From positions 1 through 64,000 of the IMG/VR virus record IMGVR_UViG_3300032242_002477: DNA of 64,000 bases; one strand, given 5' to 3'. The DNA is from a virus. The notes below the pieces were generated by a model. That model saw only the letters and a program-made list of their open reading frames with translations. It ran no database searches and was not told the DNA's origin. The position numbers and the translations under genes are program-made. Shown in pieces: positions 33,871-42,960 of this stretch. Every line of letters begins with the position of its first letter. The stretch's first letter is position 1.

Positions 33871-35342
33871 ACATAATATATTTGGGTGCCGAAGTCCCTA
33901 GTAATAGAACCATTTTGGAAGAATCTGGGGCCTCCCATGTTGGCGTCAGCTTTTGGCGGCTAACAAAGCGTGGGATGCCTAAAACTAAGGCTTATCTGTT
34001 ATCAAATTATTTTAGCCCTAATATGAATATATTTGTTCATCCAGGTATACCACGGGGAGAGAATTTAGACCGACTGCAGCTAGAAGCCTTTGCCGCCGAG
34101 TACGAAGAGTTTGTGGCAAATAATATAGACCGTATTAATATGTTTACAGAGGTTACCCATCCACAGCTTAGCCAAGCCTTTATAGAGGAACAACGTAGGA
34201 CTTGTTGGTCTGAGGTTACGCCGTCTAAATTCTTACCTGTATGGGCTACAGAGACTGGAAAACAGGGTCTTGAAGAGTTAGCCCTAAAATATTTAGATAT
34301 AGGTATATCGGGCGAAAGTATAGAGGAGTTTACTTGGTTAGCTTCTGAAACCCGTCGGTTGCGTCAATATGGCACTCGTTTTCACGCCCTAGCTTGTGCT
34401 AAACCTGATAATTTACGACAAGTTTGTGTTGAGTCAGCTTCGACTTTATCGTGGATTTCCCCTATGACTAGAGGCGAAACTATAGTTTGGGACGGTACTC
34501 GTTTAGTCCGTTACCCAAAGAAAATGAAAGACCAAGCCCGTACAAGATATCGTAAAGTGTACGAAAAGTCTGGTGTTGATTTCGATAAGATTATGGAAGA
34601 CGATGATAGAGAGGTTTGTAAATTAGCCGTATGGTCATACCAACAATTGGAGATAAAACTAAGCATGATTAACAATAATGGTTCAGACGGCTATGAGTTA
34701 TATGATAACAGTGACGATTTAGATGAGTCTTTATTTGAGGAAAGTACCCCCAGCGATGCTGATAAGAAGGGTATTGATGTACGGAAACTTGAACCAAGAA
34801 ACCCATCTGAAATGGTTGCGCTACCAGTATTTGGGTATGAGTTTAAAGAGGTAATTGAGAATGAAAATGGCAAGGATGTAATTAAAGAAGTTCCTGTTAT
34901 AAAGTCAAATTCAAGTACTTTAAGAGCATGCGATACTTGCTTTGTAGCTTCTAACTGTCCCGCATTTAAGCCTCAAACCATGTGTGCATTTAACTTACCA
35001 GTAGAGGTAAAGACTAAAGAACAACTTAAGAGTTTAATTAACACAATAATTGAAATGCAAGGTCAACGCGTTGCTTTTATGCGTTTTGCTGAGGAAATGA
35101 GCGGCGGATACGCTGACCCGAATGTATCGCAAGAAATCGACCGTTTGTTTAAGTTAATTAAAACTGTTAAAGAATTGGATGACTCTAGAGAGTTTATTAG
35201 AATGACTGTAGAGCGCCAAGGAGGGGCAGGTGTGTTGTCTTCTATATTTGGAGATAAGGCACAAGCCCTAAAAGAACTACCTAATAATGGGTTGGATGAG
35301 GACCAAACAACGCGTATTATCCAGCAATCTATTGAAGAATAG
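33867..35342 (+). CDS. TGT/DpdA-like TIM-barrel candidate with Cys-cluster domain
   Basis: 491 aa from TTG 33867, which overlaps the upstream stop. Residues 1-245 recall tRNA-guanine transglycosylase-type barrels: NIIYLGAEVPSNRTILEE, later KFLPVWATETG, KYLDIGISG, FHALACAKPDNLRQV and SASTLSWISPM. The place where TGTs have a DSGG loop reads HPGIP. The C-terminal part has CDTCFVASNC...C near 350-375. Members could modify DNA or RNA bases; this is inference. Confidence 0.4.
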   Translation: MNIIYLGAEVPSNRTILEESGASHVGVSFWRLTKRGMPKTKAYLLSNYFSPNMNIFVHPGIPRGENLDRLQLEAFAAEYEEFVANNIDRINMFTEVTHPQLSQAFIEEQRRTCWSEVTPSKFLPVWATETGKQGLEELALKYLDIGISGESIEEFTWLASETRRLRQYGTRFHALACAKPDNLRQVCVESASTLSWISPMTRGETIVWDGTRLVRYPKKMKDQARTRYRKVYEKSGVDFDKIMEDDDREVCKLAVWSYQQLEIKLSMINNNGSDGYELYDNSDDLDESLFEESTPSDADKKGIDVRKLEPRNPSEMVALPVFGYEFKEVIENENGKDVIKEVPVIKSNSSTLRACDTCFVASNCPAFKPQTMCAFNLPVEVKTKEQLKSLINTIIEMQGQRVAFMRFAEEMSGGYADPNVSQEIDRLFKLIKTVKELDDSREFIRMTVERQGGAGVLSSIFGDKAQALKELPNNGLDEDQTTRIIQQSIEE

Positions 35343-35444
35343 TTATATGATAATAAGCCAATTTCTATGGTGAATCGACACTGCTCCATTAATTAGACAT
35401 TGGTTCTACTGCGGAGTAAGTTTGGCTACGATAAAATTAATACC

Positions 35445-35470
35445 TCCCGCCAACGCGGGATTTTCTATTT
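35445..35470 (+). terminator. Terminator upstream of nrdJ
   Basis: TCCCGC (35445-35450) pairs with GCGGGA (35455-35460) around CAAC, then TTTTCTATTT follows. The 35343-35495 gap holds this hairpin and no gene; no convincing promoter for nrdJ was found, so nrdJ may depend on read-through. Confidence 0.7.
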
Positions 35471-35495
35471 ACGATAACAATAAGAGGAGATATAC

Positions 35496-37529
35496 ATGCT
35501 GACTTTCCGTTTAGCTGAGGATTTTGTAGCTAGTTACCAAAATGAGAAAGTTCCTTGGGGCTACCAAGACGCGGCAGGAAACAGCGTGGGCGAGATTACT
35601 TTTCTTCGAACTTACTCAAGAATAAAGCCTGATGGAACCAAAGAAACATGGACAGATGTTTGCGAACGAGTTATCAATGGGATGTACTCTATTCAAAAAG
35701 ACCACTGTAAAAGCCAACGATTACCTTGGAATGACTCTAAAGCGCAGTCTTCAGCTAAAGAAGCTTTTGACCGCATGTTCAAGTTAAAGTGGACACCGCC
35801 AGGTCGTGGACTTTGGGTTATGGGTACACCTATCGTCAATGAACAAAAAAACTCAGCAGCTTTGCAGAACTGCTCGTTCGTATCTACCGCAGAAATGACC
35901 AAATTAAATCCCGCTAAACCATTCGCTTTTCTTATGGAAGCCTCAATGCTCGGAGTGGGCGTTGGCTTTGATGATAAGGGTGCAGATAAGGACTTTACTA
36001 TTTATGAACCTCAACCCGATACCGACTCTATTGTCATCCCAGACACCCGTGAAGGCTGGGTTGAAAGCGCTGCCACCCTCATCAATTCCTACCTTAAGCC
36101 AGATTCGAAGAGCCCTAAATTCGACTACTCACTCATCCGACCAGAAGGAGCTCCGATTGCAACCTTTGGAGGTACCGCTGCGGGGCCTGAGCCGTTAATT
36201 AAGTTGCACAATCATATTCGTAAAATATTTAACGGTCGTGCTGGAGAAAAATTAACCCGAGTAGATATTGCTGATATTGGAAATCTAATTGGAGTTTGCG
36301 TGGTATCTGGAAATGTTCGCCGTAGTGCTGAATTGTTTATGGGTCGCGTAGATGACCAAGATTTTTTAAATCTAAAGAACCCAGATGTATATCCAGAACG
36401 CAACTCTTATAACCCAGAAGCTCCTGGTTGGGCCTGGATGAGCAACAATTCTGTAGCAGTAAATGTAGGAGATGACTTGTCTAATATTATTGACGGCATT
36501 GCTCGCAACGGTGAGCCTGGGGTAATCTGGATGGATGTCACCCGTAAATATGGTCGTTTAATTGACCCTGAAAATAATAAAGATTGGCGAGCTTCAGGCT
36601 ACAACCCGTGTGCCGAGCAATCTTTGGAGTCTTTTGAATGTTGTACTTTGGTAGAGACCTATGTTAACCGACATGATTCTTTAGAAGATTTTAAGCGAAC
36701 ACTTAAGTTTGCTTACCTTTACGCCAAGACTGTTACTTTGCTCCCGACTCATTGGGAGGAAACAAATGCGATTATGCAACGTAACCGTCGTATAGGAACT
36801 TCTATTTCAGGTATCGCTAACTTTGCCGACAGCAAGGGTTTGCCAATGCTGCGCGATTGGATGGATACAGGTTATTCTACTGTTACTTCCTACGATAAAA
36901 TATATTCAGAGTGGCTTGGTATTCGTGAATCTATTAAAATGACCACAGTTAAGCCCTCAGGAACCGTGAGCATCCTAGCTGGTGAATCTCCAGGGGTTCA
37001 CTGGACTGTTGGCGGAAAATATTTTCTACGCGCTATTCGTTTTCGTAATGGCGACCCAATGCTACCTCTCTTTAAACTGGCTCAATACACAGTTGAACCT
37101 GCAAGTGAGGACCCTGAGGGTACTTCTGTGGTGTTCTTTCCAGTTAAATCAGAAGCGGTTCGCTCAGAGAAAGATGTTTCTATCTTTGAAAAGATGGCTC
37201 TCGCGGCTACCGCTCAACGATACTGGTCAGACAATTCAGTATCAGTAACCATTTCTTTTGACCCTGAGACTGAGGCTTCTGCCGTTGGGACTGTGCTTCA
37301 CATGTACGACGGACAACTTAAGACCGTTTCTTTCTTACCTTCAGGAAATGCGGTATATCCGCAAATGCCTTACACTCAAATAGATGAGGAAAAATATAAT
37401 GACTATACAATGAAATTATTTCCTATTGACTTTTCGGGTGTATACGCTGGTATGGCAGCCGACGCTATTGGCGAAAACTACTGCACTACAGACGCTTGCG
37501 AGATTAAGTTGATTAAAGATAATCAATAA
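35496..37529 (+). CDS. nrdJ: Class II (adenosylcobalamin-dependent) ribonucleotide reductase
   Basis: 677 aa. The monomeric RTPR type is indicated by LQNCSFVS near residue 125, NPCAEQSLESFECC near 370, VKPSGTVSILAGESPG and a C-terminal CTTDAC pair for thioredoxin reduction. It converts ribonucleoside triphosphates to dNTPs with B12 and no oxygen requirement. AAGAGGAG precedes the ATG. No intein is present. A CobS/CobT-like pair lies on the other strand nearby. Confidence 0.92.
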   Translation: MLTFRLAEDFVASYQNEKVPWGYQDAAGNSVGEITFLRTYSRIKPDGTKETWTDVCERVINGMYSIQKDHCKSQRLPWNDSKAQSSAKEAFDRMFKLKWTPPGRGLWVMGTPIVNEQKNSAALQNCSFVSTAEMTKLNPAKPFAFLMEASMLGVGVGFDDKGADKDFTIYEPQPDTDSIVIPDTREGWVESAATLINSYLKPDSKSPKFDYSLIRPEGAPIATFGGTAAGPEPLIKLHNHIRKIFNGRAGEKLTRVDIADIGNLIGVCVVSGNVRRSAELFMGRVDDQDFLNLKNPDVYPERNSYNPEAPGWAWMSNNSVAVNVGDDLSNIIDGIARNGEPGVIWMDVTRKYGRLIDPENNKDWRASGYNPCAEQSLESFECCTLVETYVNRHDSLEDFKRTLKFAYLYAKTVTLLPTHWEETNAIMQRNRRIGTSISGIANFADSKGLPMLRDWMDTGYSTVTSYDKIYSEWLGIRESIKMTTVKPSGTVSILAGESPGVHWTVGGKYFLRAIRFRNGDPMLPLFKLAQYTVEPASEDPEGTSVVFFPVKSEAVRSEKDVSIFEKMALAATAQRYWSDNSVSVTISFDPETEASAVGTVLHMYDGQLKTVSFLPSGNAVYPQMPYTQIDEEKYNDYTMKLFPIDFSGVYAGMAADAIGENYCTTDACEIKLIKDNQ

Positions 37530-37543
37530 GCAAGCAAATAAAA

Positions 37544-37573
37544 AAGCCCCCGAAAGGGGGCTTTTCTATTTTT
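37544..37573. terminator. Bidirectional terminator between converging genes
   Basis: AAGCCCCC and GGGGGCTT pair around GAAA, with T-rich tracts on both sides. It ends nrdJ (+) and the large operon transcribed from 42.9 kb (-). Confidence 0.92.
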
Positions 37574-37934
37574 ACCACATCCCTAAATATTTCTCTCTTA
37601 AGTTGTCGTGACCTTCGTAGGCTTGGTACTTGGTAGAATATCTCTCTAAATGCACTGAGTTCATATCAGAGTCAAACACTACGGTTTGAAATATTAAAGG
37701 GGGTTCATTAGGTGTCCAGCGGTTATATGAGCTATTGACTGGGGTATGGGTTGGCATATCTACTCCAACCCATTTAGTAATAATTAAATACCCATTTAAA
37801 TCGTGCTTTCTATTAAATATTTTACCGCTGGATAAAGCGCACCACTCTTTTAAATTAATGCTTTCTCCATCTTCATTGAAGAATACATTAGAATCATAAT
37901 CCTTACGAGTAAGGACTATTTTATTTTTAGTCAT
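37572..37934 (-). CDS. Hypothetical protein
   Basis: 120 aa, mixed alpha/beta, with no recognised motif (segments EDGESINLKEWCALSSGKIF and PPLIFQTVVFDSD). It is the last gene of the minus operon. Its ATG overlaps the upstream stop (TAATG), so it is surely translated with it. Confidence 0.55.
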   Translation of the reverse strand: MTKNKIVLTRKDYDSNVFFNEDGESINLKEWCALSSGKIFNRKHDLNGYLIITKWVGVDMPTHTPVNSSYNRWTPNEPPLIFQTVVFDSDMNSVHLERYSTKYQAYEGHDNLREKYLGMW

Positions 37935-38227
37935 TAAACTGCCACTTTTACTCTAATAGTTGCTTTAAATGATTGAGGTTTTTCGTTAACAAAGTTATCC
38001 TCAACCCATTTAACAGACTTTTTACCTGTCCAAGAAAGCAAGAAAGCTTTAGCCTCTCTTTTACCTGCCGACGCACTTGTTGTGGCTGAGTAAACTGTTT
38101 TACTTTCCAAAAAATCATTTTCTGCGGTTTGTTCAAGTAGTGCTCCTGTAATCAACCAAGCACCGCCTTTAGTTTGAATTTTGTCAACTGTTAGGTGAAC
38201 TTCTACTTCTTTTTTCTTTATTGCCAT
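37934..38227 (-). CDS. Hypothetical protein
   Basis: 97 aa, basic, mostly beta-strand in appearance (KEVEVHLTVDKIQTKGGAWLI at the start, FKATIRVKVAV at the end). No family recognised. It shares its first base with the stop of the gene upstream. Confidence 0.55.
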   Translation of the reverse strand: MAIKKKEVEVHLTVDKIQTKGGAWLITGALLEQTAENDFLESKTVYSATTSASAGKREAKAFLLSWTGKKSVKWVEDNFVNEKPQSFKATIRVKVAV

Positions 38228-38652
38228 TATATTTTCTCCTTATATTTTTTTATTTTAGTTGGCCAATAATACGGAATATCATTACTTACCTGGAACTGAG
38301 GGCCGTAATGTTCTGGGTCTTTTCGCAGCAAATTTGATTGGTGGGAGATGTGGAACTCTGCGTCACCTAACCACTGCGGAAAGTTTGTGTTGGCATTATT
38401 TGTGAACTTGGGTAATAGACTATCATTAAAACCTCTATGAATCCACTCACGACAGATGATAAATCCGTATTTATTAAGGGCTGGCTCGAACCCCTGCCAC
38501 ATTAAAACAGCAGGGTGATTTCGCCAGCCTTTAGTATTACCTGCTAACACATTTAATATTTGATACGCCTCTACTCGTTGCTTACCGAGTCGCTTGTTAT
38601 CCAAGCTCTTCGCGGTTTGTTCAAAGTCGGGGTATGGCAAAAAAGTCTGCAC
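38227..38652 (-). CDS. MSMEG_6728-type / pyrimidine-dimer-glycosylase-like protein
   Basis: 141 aa from GTG 38652, with GGGAGG upstream. The start MQTFLPYPDFEQTAKSLDNKR, then LGKQRVEAYQIL and GWRNHPAVLMWQGFE, matches a family named from Mycobacterium and often annotated as pyrimidine-dimer DNA glycosylase-like. A DNA-repair role is plausible but not shown by catalytic residues here. Confidence 0.7.
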   Translation of the reverse strand: MQTFLPYPDFEQTAKSLDNKRLGKQRVEAYQILNVLAGNTKGWRNHPAVLMWQGFEPALNKYGFIICREWIHRGFNDSLLPKFTNNANTNFPQWLGDAEFHISHQSNLLRKDPEHYGPQFQVSNDIPYYWPTKIKKYKEKI

Positions 38653-38807
38653 TATTCCTCCCAATACTTTACGATAGTTTTAATGGTGGTGTGGATATGG
38701 CAATCACACTCATCACCACCCATATTCTCATCAAACTCAAAGTGTCCTAAGTTATCCTCATAAATTACATCTATAAGTTCCTTAATTGTGTAAAGTTTGT
38801 ATCCCAT
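38652..38807 (-). CDS. Small acidic protein with Cys-His motif
   Basis: 51 aa starting MGYKLYTIKELIDVIYEDN and holding CDCHIH near 35-40. The gene is tied in by a TAGTG overlap with the gene downstream and a 3-base gap from WhiB upstream. No family recognised. Confidence 0.55.
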   Translation of the reverse strand: MGYKLYTIKELIDVIYEDNLGHFEFDENMGGDECDCHIHTTIKTIVKYWEE

Positions 38808-38810
38808 AGG

Positions 38811-39065
38811 TTACGCTACTTTTCTTTTAGACACAACTGTCACAGGCGACTCATAGCCTGTGCCGTCGTAAACTCTACCGCCCCACACGCCATAAGTACC
38901 GACGTGACTGTCTGCGTATTTTCGGCAAGCTTCGATTAAGTGGCATTTGTTACAGATACTTATTGCAAGTGCTACCTCCTGCTTACGTCGAAAGTTGTTA
39001 GAAGGAAAGAACACTTCGGAGTCTGTTTGGGCGCATAACTGCGTTCCGTCATACGGATTATTCAT
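38811..39065 (-). CDS. whiB: WhiB-family iron-sulfur regulator, canonical spacing
   Basis: 84 aa from ATG 39065, with TGGAG 7 bases upstream. C11, C38, C41 and C47 give the normal C...C-x2-C-x5-C layout, followed by GVWGG and a basic tail (SKRKVA). It is a second, different WhiB in the same phage. It lies in the operon with CobS/CobT-like genes, behind a Crp/GlxR-type promoter. It probably reprograms host sigma-A transcription. Confidence 0.85.
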   Translation of the reverse strand: MNNPYDGTQLCAQTDSEVFFPSNNFRRKQEVALAISICNKCHLIEACRKYADSHVGTYGVWGGRVYDGTGYESPVTVVSKRKVA

Positions 39066-39195
39066 TAAAGTTCTCCACATATCTATCGCACTCCCGACAA
39101 TCACCTTCGTTAACTCCTGCGATATGAGTCCACTTTCGATTCTTACAAATTAATTCGTTTGGGACATATTCGCCTAATATTAATTCATCTTTCAT
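39058..39195 (-). CDS. Small Cys-containing protein
   Basis: 45 aa starting MKDELILGEYVPNEL, with C17, C33 and C36 (CREC), perhaps a small zinc site. It overlaps the upstream gene by ATGA and the WhiB start by 8 bases. It could be a partner of WhiB; unknown. Confidence 0.5.
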   Translation of the reverse strand: MKDELILGEYVPNELICKNRKWTHIAGVNEGDCRECDRYVENFNE

Positions 39196-39404
39196 AGTGT
39201 TAATCCTGCCTTTCGTAATGCTGCTCGTATTTTGTATAAAGCTCGTACATCGCTTGGAGTTTGCGATGAAAAATATATAAATCCGTCAGGTCTTATCCAT
39301 TTAATATGACCACCGTTACTTTTTTCCAACCTCCAACCCTCTGATACGGCTACCCGCATAATTTTTTGTAGCTCACGATTGTTCGATATTTTGCGTAATC
39401 GCAC
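39192..39404 (-). CDS. HicA-like (YcfA-type) mRNA interferase fold
   Basis: 70 aa, GTG start behind GGAGGAG. ELQKIMRVAVSEGWRLEKSNGGHIKWIRPDG follows the HicA double-stranded-RNA-binding-like fold; the catalytic His would be H33, with GGH in place of the usual GSH. HicA toxins cut mRNA and pair with HicB. No HicB-like gene is adjacent; the 50-aa gene upstream is the only candidate partner. Confidence 0.6.
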   Translation of the reverse strand: MRLRKISNNRELQKIMRVAVSEGWRLEKSNGGHIKWIRPDGFIYFSSQTPSDVRALYKIRAALRKAGLTL

Positions 39405-39525
39405 GTTCTTGCTCCTCCAATTTTTTTATGACTCGTTTGGTTTGGGCATTAGGTACTAATTGCCATAATATTTCTTTTGCCAATTTAATAGTATTAAGTT
39501 GAATATTTTTTTCTGTGTCGTTCAT
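39373..39525 (-). CDS. Small helical protein upstream of HicA-like gene
   Basis: 50 aa, almost entirely helix (MNDTEKNIQLNTIKLAKEIL, then RVIKKLEEQERAI). ATGA overlap with the CobT-like gene and a 32-base overlap with the HicA-like gene. It shows no HicB features. It might still bind the HicA-like protein. Confidence 0.5.
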   Translation of the reverse strand: MNDTEKNIQLNTIKLAKEILWQLVPNAQTKRVIKKLEEQERAITQNIEQS

Positions 39526-41501
39526 CGACGTGCTCCAATCTGTGCCTTAACGATATCGCTGGCAATCTCCACCAAGTGACGAGGTTCAGTAATAACATTA
39601 AAGAACTGGGCATAGTGTCGATACTGCTCAATGGACTCTACTTCATCAAACCCTTCGTAGATGTGACCAATAAACACGGTGCTGGTAATGACTCCCTTGT
39701 CGTTGAGTCGTTTTACTACATCATCGCAAGGTTCAGAATTATCAAATCCACCGTCAGTTATGATGAATAGTAATTTGGTAGAGCGCGAAGTCATATCAAA
39801 TATTTGTTCGGCTTCCGTAAGTGCACCAGTTGGATTTGTAGTTCCGTTTGTGTGAAGTACTGGAACTACATGGGGGTCTGTATCCTCATCAGCACTAAAC
39901 ATTAAACGGCTATTACTATTAAAAGAATATACGGTGGTGTTAGCGTTAAGTGCTTGAAGCCCACGCTTGATAGACCATACCGCATGGGAAGCGTGGAGAA
40001 CACGACCGCTCATTGAACTTGAGCAGTCTACAAGAATTACCGCTTCCATTTCTGTAGAATAATCAGCTTCCTCCCAGCGGTCAAACATACGATACAGGTC
40101 GTTGATACCTGAGTTCATAGTGCGTTGGACATTAAGTCGACCCTGAGGAACTTCGCGTACCCACGACTGCTCGTTATCTAATTCTAAGCGTTCGAGTTCA
40201 CGCGCAAACTCATCTGAAGCGTGACGATAATCCTCCATAACCGAACTTTTAGATGTGTTAGAGCGACCGAGAGTACCGTTGTATTCGTCGTTGAGATACA
40301 CGGACTCACGGAACTGTTGAATTTCTTGGGCAACGTGCGTGTTTGTTTTGAGTTTTTTAATGCGCTCGTTGATTTGGTCAGCTAACTTGTGGTCGGCTTC
40401 TGAGTATTGGTGCTCGTTTTCTATATCATTATTAGTGGTATCAAAATTATTATCATCACCTGAACCGCTATCTGAATTACTACCTGTTAATGATACTTCT
40501 GGAGCATTACCGAACATCTGTTCGGCTTTCTTGGAATCCTGCTCCTGAGCTTTTCCGCTAGTAGCACGACCTTTAGTAAGTGGGTTGTCTTTGCCACCGC
40601 AAGGGCTACTGATTTTAATATTATTACCAGCAGAATTATCGCCCTGTTTATCGCTTATTTCCTGGCCAGGAACTCCGCCACTACCGTTACCTTTTGGCAT
40701 ATCATTACCTGTGCCCACGATATCTGCAAACCGTTTGATGAGTGCTTTGGCTAAGTAATTATTGTCAGGAAAGGTAAGATAAATATATTCGTCGATGATG
40801 TCGGCAACGGATTTGGCGAGTTCCTGTCCATAATTATCTACGAACATTGAAGTAATCCGTTGGCGAATCCCAAAGTCCATATATTTTCTGCCATGAATTA
40901 ATATGAACGAATCAGCACTTTCGGACTCCAACATGACGTATCGCAGTGCGTTAGCTTCAAGAAAGAATCGAACGCTGGGAAAACGAGCCGTCATAAGTAA
41001 CTCGATACGTTGGTCCTCTAATATATTAAAGGCGTTCATAAAGTCGTTTTCAATTACCCACTTAACGAACTCCGACCCACCTCTAGGCGTGTAAAGGCTA
41101 TGGCAGATTTCGTGATAGTTAATTCCGTGAAGGCTAGGAATATCCTCCTCCGATAGCAACTTCACGACTTCACGGTTGAACGAGATATTTTTGCCGTCGT
41201 TCCAAGCCGACACCTGTGTAGGGATTTCGGGCGTTACGATTTGCACCGTAATATCCTCACCAGTAAGGATACGGTCGAACTTGGTATACACTTTTGTAGC
41301 TGATATCAAAGCCGAATCTTTTGAGCGGATAAAGCAGTCGATTTCTACTAATAATTGCTCATATTCGTGAATCGTATATACATCATCATTTAGAAGGTTT
41401 TTGACCGTATCAACACCGAACTCCTCGTCAATGATTTCCCAGTTGGCGCGTAAAAATTCGACAGTAATCTCCTTCTGAAGCTTTAAATGAGCGTGTGTCA
41501 T
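39522..41501 (-). CDS. CobT-like VWA protein with HEICH motif
   Basis: 659 aa. An N-terminal segment carries NYHEICHSLY (H130, E131, H134), a zincin-like HExxH. Residues 270-400 are a Gly/Ser/Asn/Glu-rich linker. The C-terminal VWA domain has the MIDAS DCSSSMSG near 488-495 and FIITDGGFDN. The layout is that of CobT/MoxR-associated VWA proteins, which work with the AAA+ protein encoded just upstream. Either cobalt chelation or a MoxR-VWA chaperone role is possible. Confidence 0.78.
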   Translation of the reverse strand: MTHAHLKLQKEITVEFLRANWEIIDEEFGVDTVKNLLNDDVYTIHEYEQLLVEIDCFIRSKDSALISATKVYTKFDRILTGEDITVQIVTPEIPTQVSAWNDGKNISFNREVVKLLSEEDIPSLHGINYHEICHSLYTPRGGSEFVKWVIENDFMNAFNILEDQRIELLMTARFPSVRFFLEANALRYVMLESESADSFILIHGRKYMDFGIRQRITSMFVDNYGQELAKSVADIIDEYIYLTFPDNNYLAKALIKRFADIVGTGNDMPKGNGSGGVPGQEISDKQGDNSAGNNIKISSPCGGKDNPLTKGRATSGKAQEQDSKKAEQMFGNAPEVSLTGSNSDSGSGDDNNFDTTNNDIENEHQYSEADHKLADQINERIKKLKTNTHVAQEIQQFRESVYLNDEYNGTLGRSNTSKSSVMEDYRHASDEFARELERLELDNEQSWVREVPQGRLNVQRTMNSGINDLYRMFDRWEEADYSTEMEAVILVDCSSSMSGRVLHASHAVWSIKRGLQALNANTTVYSFNSNSRLMFSADEDTDPHVVPVLHTNGTTNPTGALTEAEQIFDMTSRSTKLLFIITDGGFDNSEPCDDVVKRLNDKGVITSTVFIGHIYEGFDEVESIEQYRHYAQFFNVITEPRHLVEIASDIVKAQIGARR

Positions 41502-42874
41502 TAGAGGGTACCTCCTACGAATTCCTCAGTGCAAGAGAACCCCTCATCAGGTTGGAAAGTAATGTCGATTTTAATACCGAAGTCGCTGGCAATATTGACC
41601 TTGTAGGTATTCTCGACCGTCATACGGACTGCATTACGCTCCTTGCCTACATTAAAGCCGTTGAGAAAGGAATACATCGCGTAATCCAACCCTAGACGTT
41701 CGACATTTCGTGAGAAAGTAACTAGGTCGCGCGTAGATACTGGCGTGGCTAGTTCGCCCTTGATGTGGCTTTCGCGTAGCGCGTTCGCCATTTCGATGAG
41801 CGACTTTGATTTGACCAAAGCTTTCTCAATCTTAGGGTCGTAATCAAACTCCAACTTATGCGCCCAGCGGTTCTTGAACGCCTCATTTAGTGGTCGGGTT
41901 CCGCGGTACATTGGGTTCATATCAGCGACAATAAGAAGGTTTGGGTGAGCCTTGATAATTTCGCCGTCTTTGCCCATTAGTTGAATCTCACGTCGGTCGT
42001 CGAGGAGTGAGAATATAGCGGTTGTCACGCGCTCAGGGAGGAAGTTAACCTCATTGAGAAGCAATACACCGCCATTTCGGACAATTTGGGTAACTGCACC
42101 GTCTTGCCAAGCATAGTGTCCGTCTGTTGTAGGAATCCATTGACCAATCCACTGTGAAGGCTCTGAGCCGTTGTGACTGGAAATATTATAGTAATTGAGA
42201 TTTCGGGCTGAGGCATAGGCTAAAACGCTCATCGTCTTACCCGAGCCTGTTGGACCGAATACAAGCACGTTCTCAGCGTTAGCCATAGCGGAGTCGTAGA
42301 TATCGAACTCCGAGAGGTTGCCTAGCACTTTACGCTGGACATACTCTGTAGCCCACTTCTTGTCGGGAACTTGGGCAAGAACTACTTCATTGGAGGTCGT
42401 GCTTTGACGGGTATCGGTCTTAGCGGTTGCCTGTGGGGAAATTGGGGCTTGGCTGATTGGTTTAATATCAGTATGCCCACCGTCAATACGATAGGTATTG
42501 ATAGAGGAATCACCAATAAGCAAACGTTTATAGAACAGTTCAACCGCTATGGAATACGGCTCCAAGTCGTCGTGAGTTGGGTGCTCGTATTCAGCCCATT
42601 GGTTGATAATGCGAGAGGCTAGGGGAGTGATAATGCCGTTCTCAACCTGTAAGATATTATTAGCAGTAGTAGGAAAGGCGTACATATAGCAATTCGCTTC
42701 TACCTCAGGGAGCTCCTCTAAGGAAATTTCGCGCCAAGCTGAACCGCGACCACGTTGACCAGTATATTCTCTATGATAGATAGAGATACCATTAGATACA
42801 GGGACTAGAAGGGTCTGATATACCCCTTGACCTTCCCTCTTGCCGATAATGAGAACACTTAGGCTATTTGCCAT
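41501..42874 (-). CDS. MoxR/CobS-like AAA+ ATPase
   Basis: 457 aa. Walker A FGPTGSGKT near 207-215, Walker B GVLLLNEVN near 272-280 and the sensor region VADMNPMYRGTRPLNEAFKNR are those of CobS/MoxR-type ATPases. The first 170 residues are an extra domain. It is coupled to the CobT-like gene by TAATG. AAAGGGG precedes the ATG and a Crp/GlxR-type promoter lies about 30 bases further up. Confidence 0.82.
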   Translation of the reverse strand: MANSLSVLIIGKREGQGVYQTLLVPVSNGISIYHREYTGQRGRGSAWREISLEELPEVEANCYMYAFPTTANNILQVENGIITPLASRIINQWAEYEHPTHDDLEPYSIAVELFYKRLLIGDSSINTYRIDGGHTDIKPISQAPISPQATAKTDTRQSTTSNEVVLAQVPDKKWATEYVQRKVLGNLSEFDIYDSAMANAENVLVFGPTGSGKTMSVLAYASARNLNYYNISSHNGSEPSQWIGQWIPTTDGHYAWQDGAVTQIVRNGGVLLLNEVNFLPERVTTAIFSLLDDRREIQLMGKDGEIIKAHPNLLIVADMNPMYRGTRPLNEAFKNRWAHKLEFDYDPKIEKALVKSKSLIEMANALRESHIKGELATPVSTRDLVTFSRNVERLGLDYAMYSFLNGFNVGKERNAVRMTVENTYKVNIASDFGIKIDITFQPDEGFSCTEEFVGGTL

Positions 42875-42904
42875 TTATAAGCCCCTTTCATTGGGTTATG
42901 GCTG

Positions 42905-42960
42905 ATAATGCCATATATAGCAGACAATACCTACACCCTCTCTCTGTGAAGTAGGTCACA
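42905..42960 (-). promoter_or_regulatory. Crp/GlxR-type promoter of the CobS-CobT operon
   Basis: Box TGTGACCTACTTCACA on the minus strand (42945-42960), -35-like TAGGTA (42928-42933), 17-base spacer, -10 CATTAT (42905-42910). CCTACACCC starts exactly 15 bases from the box, as in all cassettes. It should drive genes down to the terminator at 37544. Confidence 0.7.

Noticed and set aside
35343-35444. Possible tRNA or B12 riboswitch upstream of nrdJ
   Set aside because: Some stem-like pieces exist, but no cloverleaf, no TTCRA loop in the right place and no B12-box consensus were found.
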